From NCBI RefSeq assembly GCF_036492835.1, contig NZ_AP025314.1:868001-932000 (forward strand): a stretch of 64,000 nt of DNA, given 5' to 3'. The translations under genes were made by a program, and so were the position numbers. The notes under the pieces are model-generated. The model ran no database searches. It saw nothing but the letters and a program-made list of their open reading frames with translations, and was not told the origin of the DNA. Position 1 is the first letter of the stretch. Each line of letters opens with the position of its first letter. The stretch is from Fulvitalea axinellae. Its GTDB lineage: Bacteria; Bacteroidota; Bacteroidia; Cytophagales; Cyclobacteriaceae. Positions 38,001-45,876 of this stretch are shown here, one piece after another.

Positions 38001-38212
38001 ATCGAATATGTGCCGTCCGTACCGGTTTCGGCGCTTACTCCGGGTTTACCGTATACACTTACCTGGACTCCGGCCAAGGGCGTTGCGCCCAAGGCGTCGG
38101 TAACGGTACCCGTAACTTTGGATACCGTCTGGCTTTGGGCTCCTCCCTGAAAAGGGCAGAGCGACAAAGCCAGAACCATTACAATATAAAATGTAGATGC
38201 TATTCTGTTCAT
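35060..38212 (-). CDS. SusC/RagA TonB-dependent transporter (second pair of the fasciclin operon)
   Basis: A 1,050-residue outer-membrane importer. After a signal peptide ending PFQGGAQ comes a carboxypeptidase-D-like domain (VTGTVTDALGATPLAGVQVS), then the plug (LRGQVTGLAGNALSGMPGAG, then RPLVVINGMIYEN) and the barrel ending LMVGLKVGI. It has no STN domain, so it should not signal through a FecR protein, unlike the SusC at 4125-7469. The plug sequence is divergent: no clear TonB box of the usual EEVVVVGYG form is visible. It is followed by its SusD partner and preceded by two fasciclin lipoproteins on the same transcript. Confidence 0.93.
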   Translation of the reverse strand: MNRIASTFYIVMVLALSLCPFQGGAQSQTVSKVTGTVTDALGATPLAGVQVSVYGKPGVSAETGTDGTYSIEADLAKGALQFSFAGYKTRLEYLHGRQVLDVAMFGESDRRANNSALWIGGGKVPTQMLPYAHVSLSKEDLTGKGYLTLSDALRGQVTGLAGNALSGMPGAGSDMNIRGVSSINANNRPLVVINGMIYENRLSEKGSMGGAVMDPLSRIKLENVEQVTVIKDGGSALYGSLGANGVILVETTRASGTATTVDVEANFGVHFKPETMPVLNRKEFQNLALEQMAGQGLTHAQIRESYPFMVGQAEGSEYYRYAHNTEWQDYLYRDGFEQSYSTQVQGGDAVATYTGTAGYTSSEGVVRDTEFERFDFGLNADMNLLRNLKLHPSVVFSRTTGNLMTESTSAASNPMLASMAKSPMMTAFGFSDLGVPLPHYDEVGAFGVSNPQSLLDNSVGELEGYRALAGVDGSFQVRPGIEVYFNGGIDLLKNKENAFVPKTGSVKQLDGLAENLITHFESEYFSTYYGAGLNLFRTFRNAHSVSARVGLRGKTNELREIFVQDGNSASDVFVQIGAGDGTLREVSPTGGNWNTLSLTAMADYAYLDKYILSGSVTVDGNSRFDKDYRYGTFYSVAGAWRLSAEPLFSGIRALDDLKLRASYGLSGNDDIGNLNAQYYYQSVSYYAVGGLVRAGIPNPNLKWEESSQWNIGMDLSLYNETLKLTVDYFDIKTQDLLHFEMLPKFYGAEPYISNNGALSNKGLEIGLRARLVSSKDFELGVNAVYSRYRNEVTELPAAETQSGLSTISVLGGESLIAAGRPLNTFYGYKTRGIFSTEAEASKAGKEGSSNLMDEFGNPFRAGDVHFVDQNGDGVIDQQDRTVIGDANPDFTGSFGFDARYRRFSFNILFDYAYGGDVYNYVRRQLETMSDYSNQSTAVLNRWRFDGDRTDMPKASYGDVMGNARFSDRWIEDGSYLRLRHVSLSYAAKTPKSKIIRDFRVHVTGRNLLTLTDYLGQSPDVSYGSRLGGMGVDAGRFPIPASLMVGLKVGI

Positions 38213-38225
38213 AATTCGGAGCTCG

Positions 38226-39683
38226 TTAACGCGCTATAAATCTGACGCCCTCTTTCATCGGGATAAACCTCAGTTGGTGAAAGCCGAAGCCGTAAGTCTG
38301 GTCTACCGTGTTGTAAGGCAACGCGGTGTTGAATACCATCTTTTTGGCCCCGTAGCTGTCAAAAGTCACCGTGCCCAAATAATCCCAATACCAGGAGCGT
38401 TGCGGTTTGTAACCCTCTATCAGCTTTTCGCCGTCAAGCGTTATGTCCAGCTCTCCGGTAAAGTTGGCCAGCGGAGCCCAATACACCCTGTACTGGCCGG
38501 CCATAAGGCCTTCCAGCGTGTAGGTAACCTCGATAGGAGTATTATCCCTGTAATAGCGTTGGGCTTTTTTGTCGCCGATTTGGATAATGTCCGAAGAGAT
38601 GTTTTCCTCGTCGTAGGCGGAAACGGGAGCCGTCGACTCAAAGGTCAGCGTATCACCCATCAGGTCGGAAGCCAGAAGTCCCGTGCTTTTCCAAGTTTGC
38701 AACATGCCGTTGCTTAGCTCAACGGTTTGGTCAGGGGTGCCGGCGCCGGAAATCACCTTGTAGCCGTTCAGCATTCTGATGGTGTCCGGCATTTCCGAAG
38801 GTACGGCCACGCTGTCCCATACTGTGGAATTGCGGATCAGGGTCTCGATTTTGGCCTTCCGGGCTTCGTTGAAAGTGGCCGGCAGGTTTTCTTCGGATCC
38901 GTAATAGCGTTTTACCATTCCTTGGTAAGTAACCTCCACGGCTTCGTTTGTCAATGCGAAACAGGTAAGCGTCAAGTCCTCGTCAGACACGTCGCCGGCC
39001 TCGATCAAATACGCCCTTTCGAGAACGAAAGCAGAATCGTAAACCGTTTGTCCGAATATGTTTTTGCCCACTTCCACGCTGTTCGGTTCGTCGAAGAGAA
39101 GCTCCTCGCGGTTTACGTACTTGCGGAACGGCTCGTACGCGCCGTCCATGGTGTTGATCTGTTCCAGTATGCTGTTCTTGAGCTCAAGCGTACTCGCCAG
39201 TTCATGTACCACGCCGTCGGCGCAGACTTTGTCTTGGGCCGTAAGCGCTATCTCGCCCGAGGCGAACAGTTTTCCGCCCGTTCTTTCCAGCCACACATTT
39301 TTTGACGCCATGGACTTTACGGCGCCAGTCCCCTCTTCGGGAATATTGTAGCCGTAAAGCAGGGTGTTGCCGATATGAAGCGAAACGGCTCTCAGCTGGG
39401 CCTCTCCCTCCAAGTTTTCGATCGGGGCGAGCTGTTCGTTCTTGACGGCAAATACCGTATTGGCGCCACTCTCCGAAATCTTGGTGTCGAGACCGTGTTT
39501 GCGCAACAGCGCCACGAAACCGCTATACTCGCTCCGTCCGCTCAAATAGTCCATAACGCCACCGTCGTAGCGCTCCGAGGCCACGTCTTTGTAGTGTTCG
39601 TCCCAAGTGCTTTCGCAAGCGAAAAGGGAAGCCACTACCGCCAAGGCCAAGGCGGATAATGTTTTATGAAAAAGTCTATTCAT
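38226..39683 (-). CDS. Fasciclin-domain lipoprotein
   Basis: Fasciclin (FAS1) domains mediate adhesion and glycan or protein binding on cell surfaces. The 485-residue protein has a lipoprotein signal (LAVVASLFACESTWDEHYKD). At about residues 45-170 lies a FAS1-like domain (SGFVALLRKHGLDTKISESG, then VFAVKNEQL, then VVHELASTLELKN). The second half has a beta-sandwich region (MLQTWKSTGLLASDLMGDTL to the C-terminus) of unknown type. It starts 16 bp after the stop of the upstream fasciclin gene. A role as accessory surface ligand-binding protein for the neighbouring SusC/SusD pairs is inferred. Confidence 0.85.
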   Translation of the reverse strand: MNRLFHKTLSALALAVVASLFACESTWDEHYKDVASERYDGGVMDYLSGRSEYSGFVALLRKHGLDTKISESGANTVFAVKNEQLAPIENLEGEAQLRAVSLHIGNTLLYGYNIPEEGTGAVKSMASKNVWLERTGGKLFASGEIALTAQDKVCADGVVHELASTLELKNSILEQINTMDGAYEPFRKYVNREELLFDEPNSVEVGKNIFGQTVYDSAFVLERAYLIEAGDVSDEDLTLTCFALTNEAVEVTYQGMVKRYYGSEENLPATFNEARKAKIETLIRNSTVWDSVAVPSEMPDTIRMLNGYKVISGAGTPDQTVELSNGMLQTWKSTGLLASDLMGDTLTFESTAPVSAYDEENISSDIIQIGDKKAQRYYRDNTPIEVTYTLEGLMAGQYRVYWAPLANFTGELDITLDGEKLIEGYKPQRSWYWDYLGTVTFDSYGAKKMVFNTALPYNTVDQTYGFGFHQLRFIPMKEGVRFIAR

Positions 39684-39699
39684 AATCCTAATTTTAAAA

Positions 39700-41178
39700 T
39701 CATTGGGACACAGGCGTGAAGATCACGCATGAAGGGCTCAGACGGCCGGGACGTTTGCTTCGGTAAGAGATCCGATGGCTACCGTGTCCGTCGAAAGAGA
39801 AAATGCCGAGATCGTGCAGACCGTGGGCGTACCTTGGGTCAACCGTTTTCGCGAATTCTCCGTCCACCAAAATGTCGAATGAACCGAACGAAGGCTCCGG
39901 CGCGTTAAAGAAGTCCAGGCTGATTCGGTAGCGCCCTTTGGCGACAGGATCGGTGGTAAAGTGGAAATTGCCCAAGTACGATGTGAAATGGATTGAGCCG
40001 TGGCGGTCCGGACCACATGAAGGATGCGGGGTTTGCCCTGCCCAATAAAAGGCCTCGTACTTGCCCTCTTCGCTTTCCCAGCGTTCTATGTCTTTGGAGA
40101 AAAAGGTGTAGAAGTCAATGTTGCCTTTCTTCTTGCGGACTCTCTCGATCTCGGGAACGCCCATGATCAGGCTGGTGGTCACCACTGGACGCGGTTCCAA
40201 GGGGTCCAGCACCTCGTTTACCAAATGCTTAACGCCATTGGTCGTTTGCGCGTCGATCGCGTTCTCGTCAAGCTCTGCCCATTTTTCCAGCTCTCCGTAG
40301 GTGTTATATTCCATATTCACACGGAACCCTTCGCTTACATCCACGCCCAACATCGAGTTGTCGGCGGTTTCGTAATTCAGGGTTTTCAGGTCCGATGAGT
40401 AAAGTTTTCCTTTCAGAAAATGAAAAGCCACGAAACGGTAGAGGCCGTTAGCGGGGTCGGTGGCGTCGCCGGTGTCGTTGTAGAGTGAATTGAGGGCCGC
40501 GAAGTTGTTGATGCCGGCTTTGGCGAACACTTCGTCGGGTTCGACAAAGGCCGTGTAGCCCCCGGCGTCCAGTACGGAAGCCAAGCCCGTAGCATCAAGC
40601 GCCTCGGCGAAGATGCTGGTCCGGCTGTCGTTTTGGATCGCTTCGGTCAGCGAAACGTCGATCGGCGAGAGCACTTTGTCTGTGATATGCACGAAGCCGT
40701 TCGAGCACTCGATATCCCGTTTGGTGATTTTCGCCAAGTCGTTGACCAGAATGTTGTCCAATCCCCCGTCACCGAATTTCATGGTGATGAAATTGCCAGC
40801 GAAAGCGGTGTCGGCCAATACGCCGGAACTGAATTGGTTGGCGTTGTATATTCCCGTCAGGATACTCGTTCCCACGATTTTCCGGGCCCTTTGCTCTTCC
40901 AGCCCTTCCACGCTCATGCCTTGTTCGGACAGGTAGGCGTCTACGGCCTCGTTGTTGGGAACAAAGCCGGTAAAGGTGCCCGTGGCGTTAAGCACGCCGT
41001 AAAGACCGCTTTTTTCCACCAGTTGCATAAATCTGGAAAATTGCTCCGGCTCGCTTTCCAGGTACTGGATCATGGTCATCTCGTCACTGGTCTTGAAGCC
41101 GGTCTCAGTATCCTCGTCGCATGATGTGCCCAGCCATAGCAAGGCAAGCAACAGCGCGGTGTATTTTCTTACTTTCAT
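39700..41178 (-). CDS. Fasciclin-domain lipoprotein
   Basis: A 492-residue lipoprotein (signal LLALLWLGTSCDEDTETGFK). Two FAS1 domains are visible: the first at about 30-165 (FSRFMQLVEKSGLYGVLNAT, FVPNNEAVDAYL, then SNGFVHITDKVLSPID). The second is at about 175-330 (TGLASVLDAGGYTAFVEPDE, then NGVKHLVNEVLDPLEPRP). The C-terminal 150 residues form a beta-rich domain with GRYRISLDFFNAP and YAHGLHDLGIFSF. It lies 12 bp downstream of the SusD gene at 41191 and 16 bp upstream of the next fasciclin gene, so it is within one transcript. Confidence 0.9.
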   Translation of the reverse strand: MKVRKYTALLLALLWLGTSCDEDTETGFKTSDEMTMIQYLESEPEQFSRFMQLVEKSGLYGVLNATGTFTGFVPNNEAVDAYLSEQGMSVEGLEEQRARKIVGTSILTGIYNANQFSSGVLADTAFAGNFITMKFGDGGLDNILVNDLAKITKRDIECSNGFVHITDKVLSPIDVSLTEAIQNDSRTSIFAEALDATGLASVLDAGGYTAFVEPDEVFAKAGINNFAALNSLYNDTGDATDPANGLYRFVAFHFLKGKLYSSDLKTLNYETADNSMLGVDVSEGFRVNMEYNTYGELEKWAELDENAIDAQTTNGVKHLVNEVLDPLEPRPVVTTSLIMGVPEIERVRKKKGNIDFYTFFSKDIERWESEEGKYEAFYWAGQTPHPSCGPDRHGSIHFTSYLGNFHFTTDPVAKGRYRISLDFFNAPEPSFGSFDILVDGEFAKTVDPRYAHGLHDLGIFSFDGHGSHRISYRSKRPGRLSPSCVIFTPVSQ

Positions 41179-41190
41179 GTCCGGGTCGGT

Positions 41191-42600
41191 TTAGTTTTCG
41201 TAGTATGGGTTTTGGACCAAAGCCGGATTCCTCCTCAATTCCTCGATGTGGATCGGGAAGTAAAAACTCTGCGGATTCGACAGCTTGCTGATCCAAAGGT
41301 TCTGGTCGGCGGCGGGCACGTTCTTGAGCAAAACCGTCGCGACGAGGTCCTTGCGGGCGTAATTGTCGCGGTGAGCCATGCGCAGGATATCGTACCAGCG
41401 TTTTCCCTCAAAAGCGAACTCGCGGGCGCGCTCTTCGAGCAAGACGTCCTCGGCGAGGTGCTTTTCGGACGGCAAAAGCGTTTTCTCAATGCCTGCTCTT
41501 TTGCGCACGTCGTTGAGCAACTGTTGTGCCTTAAGCGTCGAGCCTTCCTGTATCAAGGCTTCGGCTTTCATCAGAAGGATATCGGCGTAGCGATAAACCA
41601 CCCAGTTGGAATCGTCTAATAATCCGCGCGAAACCACTTTTCTGATTTGGTCTTCGGTGGTTTGGATTATCCAGTTTTTCCGTACGTCTTTGGTAGAGGT
41701 ATAGAGCCCTTCCACCTCGTCTCCGATAAGGTATTGCGGTTCTTTAAGAAGAATTTCGAAAAATCCTGCGCTAAAGCCGATGCGTGAATCATACTGGATT
41801 TCGAATACGCTTTCGCTGGTATTTTCCTGAAAAAAGATATCGAACCAGTCATTTTTCGGCATCAGTACATGGGCCGACCGGCTGATAATCTTGTCGCACA
41901 TCACTTGGCATTCGGCGTATTGTCCGGTCCAGAGGTACACGTCGGCCAGTGTGGCCTGTACGGCGCTTTTTGTGGCGCGGCCTTTGTTATCGCTGGCGTT
42001 TCCGTACTTGCGTTTGGCGTAGCGTTCGGCAAATACCAGATCCTTGATTATCTGGGCGAAAACTTCCTCTTCGGTACTTTTCGCTAAGTGAAACTCCACG
42101 TCATCCGTATCCGAAGGTTCCAATACCAGCGGAACTTCTTGGAATGTTCTGACCAAATAGAAATAGCTGAGCGCTCTCATATACCGGGCCTCCGCCAGAT
42201 ATTCGTTTAGCGCCTCTTCCGTAAAGGAAGCGTCGTATTCGTATGTCTGCGGAGCGTATTTTTCCAAGGAGTTGGCCAGGTTGATCACCCTGTACATTCC
42301 GTACCAGTCGGCCAGACCGTTGGTGGGCAACAAACGCAAGGCCAAGAGGTCTTTTATGTTTTGCGAAGCCTTTTCTCCGGCTTTGACCATATCGCCGCGG
42401 GCCTCACCCCACTCAAATAGGCGGGTACAGTGGCGGGAGAACTCAGCGTAAACGGCGATGGTGGCGGAATTTACGTCCTCTTCGGACTTCCAGAACCGCT
42501 CGCGCGTAATTACGTTGTCGGGTTCCACCCTCAGCCAGTCGGAACAGCCGAACGAGGCGAAGAGGGAAGCGAAGAGCAAAATTGCTTTTATGTTCTTCAT
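41191..42600 (-). CDS. SusD/RagB-family lipoprotein (first pair of the fasciclin operon)
   Basis: The start at 42600 gives a lipoprotein signal (MKNIKAILLFASLFASFGCS) and 469 residues; an earlier in-frame ATG at 42648 overlaps the SusC stop and adds non-family residues. The SusD pattern is clear: SDWLRVEPDNVITRERFWKS, EYLAEARYMRALSYFYLVRT, QATLADVYLWTGQYAECQVM, and the C-terminal EERAREFAFEGKRWYDILRM. It follows its SusC partner by 25 bp and would cap that transporter at the surface. Confidence 0.95.
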   Translation of the reverse strand: MKNIKAILLFASLFASFGCSDWLRVEPDNVITRERFWKSEEDVNSATIAVYAEFSRHCTRLFEWGEARGDMVKAGEKASQNIKDLLALRLLPTNGLADWYGMYRVINLANSLEKYAPQTYEYDASFTEEALNEYLAEARYMRALSYFYLVRTFQEVPLVLEPSDTDDVEFHLAKSTEEEVFAQIIKDLVFAERYAKRKYGNASDNKGRATKSAVQATLADVYLWTGQYAECQVMCDKIISRSAHVLMPKNDWFDIFFQENTSESVFEIQYDSRIGFSAGFFEILLKEPQYLIGDEVEGLYTSTKDVRKNWIIQTTEDQIRKVVSRGLLDDSNWVVYRYADILLMKAEALIQEGSTLKAQQLLNDVRKRAGIEKTLLPSEKHLAEDVLLEERAREFAFEGKRWYDILRMAHRDNYARKDLVATVLLKNVPAADQNLWISKLSNPQSFYFPIHIEELRRNPALVQNPYYEN

Positions 42601-42625
42601 GATAGATTTCTTTTGCTGAAAAAGC

Positions 42626-45600
42626 CTACAGGGACACCGATAAGCCAAAAATCACGGAACGGGCCGGTGGCGTACGGCTGTTGTCCACTCCAAACGAAAA
42701 CGGGTTTGCGCCCAGTCCCACTTCCGGGTCTTGGCCCGTGTAGTCCGTAATCGTAAACAGGTTGTAGAAAGTGGTGAAAACGTTCAAGTCACGCAAGCCA
42801 AATCGTTTTAGGAATTCTCGCTCAAAACGATAATTCAGCGATACGTTCTTTAAGCGGATATAGGATCCGTCTTCCACAAACCTGTCCGATCCCAGCCAGT
42901 TGAAGCCCGTGTTGAAAATAGGGCGGGGAATGTCGGTGACGTCTCCGTCCTTTCTCCAACGGCGCAACGTGGCTTTGCTTTGGTTGTCGGTGTTGGTCAT
43001 GTTTTCGGTGTGCATCCTGGCGGCGTTCAGGATTTCGAAGCCTTGGCGGAAGTGGAACAGACCGCTGATCGATAAGCCTCTGTAGGATACCCTGAAATTG
43101 GCTCCGCCGGTAAAGTCCGGGTTACTTGACCCCAAGTACACTACGTCCAGCTCGTTGATTATGCCGTCGTTGTTGATGTCCTTGTAGCGTGCGTCGCCGG
43201 CTTGGAACTCCGTTTGGCCCGGATCGCCCATTTTCATATACAGGAATTCGTTTTTGCCCGTATAGTCGGGAATCGGGTTACCGAATTTGTCTTTGGCGAT
43301 GGTGGCCTTTTTGTCTTCGTAGACTCCGTCGCTCAGGTATCCGTAAAAACCGCCGATAGGATCACCGATTACCAGACGGGTGCCGTATTGTCCGTTCTTC
43401 AGCATATCGCCTTTGGTCAACACCAAGTTGTCGTTCACTTCCTTGACAGTATTGATGTTGTGGGCAATGTTGAAGCCCAAGTCCACGCGCCAGTCTTTGG
43501 TCTTGACCGGAGTGGCATCGATAGAGAATTCTACGCCTTTGTTGCTTAACTGTCCCCAGTTTTTCAGATGACTGTCATAGCCTGTAGAGCGGGGAAGCGC
43601 TACGTTCATGATCAGGTCTTCGGAGTTTTTTTGGTAATAGTCGAAAACTACAGATAAACGGTCTCCAAACGCGAACATTTCGAAGCCAATATCGAACTGG
43701 TGAATTTTTTCCCAAGAAAGGTTCCGCAGTTGAACGTTTGACGGAGCGACACCCAATTCGTTAAGATATTGGTAGGCGTATTTCGTGTCTCCTTGTTTTC
43801 CTTCGGTGGAGTAAAAGGCATAGTTTTGACCAGCGCCCGGAGCGATGCCGTTTACGCCGTAACTGCTTCGGAGCGTGAACTCGTTTAGCCATTCCGCATC
43901 GGCGAGGAAGGGCTCTTGGGCGAGTTTCCAGCCTACGGATCCCATCGGGAACATTCCCCAGCGGGTATCCGCGCCGAAGTTTGAGCTGGCTTCCACACGG
44001 AAACCTCCGCTTACGATGTAGCGGTCTTTCCATTTGTAGTGCGTGTTCCATACGCCACCCAAGTTGCGGTAAGGGCCACTGCCAGCGCCAAAACTGATCA
44101 GGCGTCCGCCGCGGGCCGGCTCGGTGAGCTTTTCCGAAGCCGAGCTTCCGGCTTCCACACGGAAGTTTGTGCCTTGTCCTTCGTCGGTATTCCAGCGGAA
44201 ATAGCTGGTCAGGGCGTGGTCTTCACCCAAATTGGGCGTGTAGATCAGGTTAGTGAAAGTCTGGACTCGGAAGTTGCTAGAGCTTCCTTTGCTGACTTTG
44301 TTCTTCCACGCGTCGTCCCAAGGGCCGGCGTTAATCGACGATTCCGAAAGGAACAGGCGATAACGGTTGTTTACGGCGTCGAAGGAGATGTCACTCTTGA
44401 TCATCAGGTAGTCCGTGATGTTGTATTGCAACCTGAAAGTGGTCCGGAGCCTGTCTTCGAGAGTATTGTTGGTCGATTCGTCGGTAACGGCCACGGGGTT
44501 GAAGAAAGGGATATTCTTACGGTTGGCCCAATCGAAACTCTGGTAAGGCTCGTCCCAGCTTCCGTTGAAGTAGTTGCCGGTCAGGTTACCTTCTACATCG
44601 TATTCGTAAATACTCATGTTCGGCATTTTCCGGTAGGCGACTTCCCGGGTATTGCCAAAGTATAGGGCGTCCCTGTCGTTTCGGGTATAGGAAATATCCG
44701 TAGTGAATTTCAACCGCTTCGAGATATTATAATCCAGATTGGTTTTCACCGACAAACGGTCGAGGTTCGTTCCCTTGGTAGTTCCCTGATGCGTCAGGAA
44801 GCCGATGGAGGAACGGTAACGGACTTTGTCGCCACCGCCGGACACCGAGATGTGGTGGTTGTCCCTGCGTCCTTGTTGCGTGATGGCGTCCAGCCAGTCC
44901 GTGTCGGCCCGGTAGTTTTGGTAACCGTCAAAAGAGTCGTCAGAGAGGTCTATTACCGGGTTGGTGTTCTCATAGATATTACCGCGTACGTTGAAGTACA
45001 TCTCTTTCTGCATCGTTACGTATTCCTTGGCGTTCAGCATAGGAATAGGATCCCGCAGGTTTTCCCAAGTGCTCTGATAAGAGTATTGGATGCGAGGCTT
45101 GCTTTTGCGTCCGCGCTTGGTGGTGATGGAGATAATACCGTTGGCGGCCCTAGAGCCCCAGATGGCGGCCGAAGCGGCGTCTTTGGAAATCTCGATGTCC
45201 TTGATATCCTCCGGCGCGATGGCCAAGAGAGCGCCAAAGTCCCGGACGTCGGCCGATTGGAAATCGAAGTTGCTGGTTTCGGTGTCGAACGGAACGCCGT
45301 CCACTATAAACAGTGGCTCGCGGTTACCCAAAATCGTGGCCGTACCGCGGATACGGATCTGCATGCCCGCTCCCGGATCACCGGAAAACGACATGATATC
45401 CACACCGCTGACGCGTCCCTGCAACATTTGGTCTACGGAAGTGGCTCCGATAGGGTCCAGCTCCGTGATGTCGACTTTCTTTACCGACATCGGGATGTCG
45501 CGCAACGATATTCCGTCGTCGTTTTGCGGTTCGGCCTCCACCGTCACCACGTTTAGCTGTTGGGCGCCGTCATCCAGCACCACGTCGATGGTGGACTGGC

Positions 45601-45865
45601 CGTTCAAATCCAGAAAACGCTCCTTAAAGCCGATAAACGATACTTTCAGACGGTTTTTAGGATCGATTTTAATCATATAGAAACCGTTGAAGTCGGTGAC
45701 TGTTCCGGTGACGAAACGTCCGTCGGCGTCCACTTCCAGAATGTTGGCTCCGATCAGCGCCTCGCCTTCGGAATCCTTGACATGGCCTTTGATCAGCACC
45801 CGGTCTTGCGCAATAGCGTTGAAGGCCAATAGATATAGACCGGCCAATAAAAGTAATTTTCTCAT
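42626..45865 (-). CDS. SusC/RagA TonB-dependent transporter (first pair of the fasciclin operon)
   Basis: The ATG at 45865 gives a signal peptide (MRKLLLLAGLYLLAFNAIAQ) and about 1,079 residues; the earlier start at 45889 adds only eight residues. The carboxypeptidase-D-like domain (GHVKDSEGEALIGANILEVD), plug (MLQGRVSGVDIMSFSGDPGA, then LFIVDGVPFD, then KDAASAAIWGSRAANGIISI) and barrel (ending VIFGLSVSL) are present. No STN domain is seen. It is the second gene of the operon, 11 bp after the large fasciclin gene. Confidence 0.95.
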   Translation of the reverse strand: MRKLLLLAGLYLLAFNAIAQDRVLIKGHVKDSEGEALIGANILEVDADGRFVTGTVTDFNGFYMIKIDPKNRLKVSFIGFKERFLDLNGQSTIDVVLDDGAQQLNVVTVEAEPQNDDGISLRDIPMSVKKVDITELDPIGATSVDQMLQGRVSGVDIMSFSGDPGAGMQIRIRGTATILGNREPLFIVDGVPFDTETSNFDFQSADVRDFGALLAIAPEDIKDIEISKDAASAAIWGSRAANGIISITTKRGRKSKPRIQYSYQSTWENLRDPIPMLNAKEYVTMQKEMYFNVRGNIYENTNPVIDLSDDSFDGYQNYRADTDWLDAITQQGRRDNHHISVSGGGDKVRYRSSIGFLTHQGTTKGTNLDRLSVKTNLDYNISKRLKFTTDISYTRNDRDALYFGNTREVAYRKMPNMSIYEYDVEGNLTGNYFNGSWDEPYQSFDWANRKNIPFFNPVAVTDESTNNTLEDRLRTTFRLQYNITDYLMIKSDISFDAVNNRYRLFLSESSINAGPWDDAWKNKVSKGSSSNFRVQTFTNLIYTPNLGEDHALTSYFRWNTDEGQGTNFRVEAGSSASEKLTEPARGGRLISFGAGSGPYRNLGGVWNTHYKWKDRYIVSGGFRVEASSNFGADTRWGMFPMGSVGWKLAQEPFLADAEWLNEFTLRSSYGVNGIAPGAGQNYAFYSTEGKQGDTKYAYQYLNELGVAPSNVQLRNLSWEKIHQFDIGFEMFAFGDRLSVVFDYYQKNSEDLIMNVALPRSTGYDSHLKNWGQLSNKGVEFSIDATPVKTKDWRVDLGFNIAHNINTVKEVNDNLVLTKGDMLKNGQYGTRLVIGDPIGGFYGYLSDGVYEDKKATIAKDKFGNPIPDYTGKNEFLYMKMGDPGQTEFQAGDARYKDINNDGIINELDVVYLGSSNPDFTGGANFRVSYRGLSISGLFHFRQGFEILNAARMHTENMTNTDNQSKATLRRWRKDGDVTDIPRPIFNTGFNWLGSDRFVEDGSYIRLKNVSLNYRFEREFLKRFGLRDLNVFTTFYNLFTITDYTGQDPEVGLGANPFSFGVDNSRTPPARSVIFGLSVSL

Positions 45866-45876
45866 TTGTCGCTGAT

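Noticed and set aside
44789..45556. 255-codon plus-strand frame antisense to SusC
   Set aside because: Same reason: complementary to conserved plug and carboxypeptidase-D-like coding sequence.
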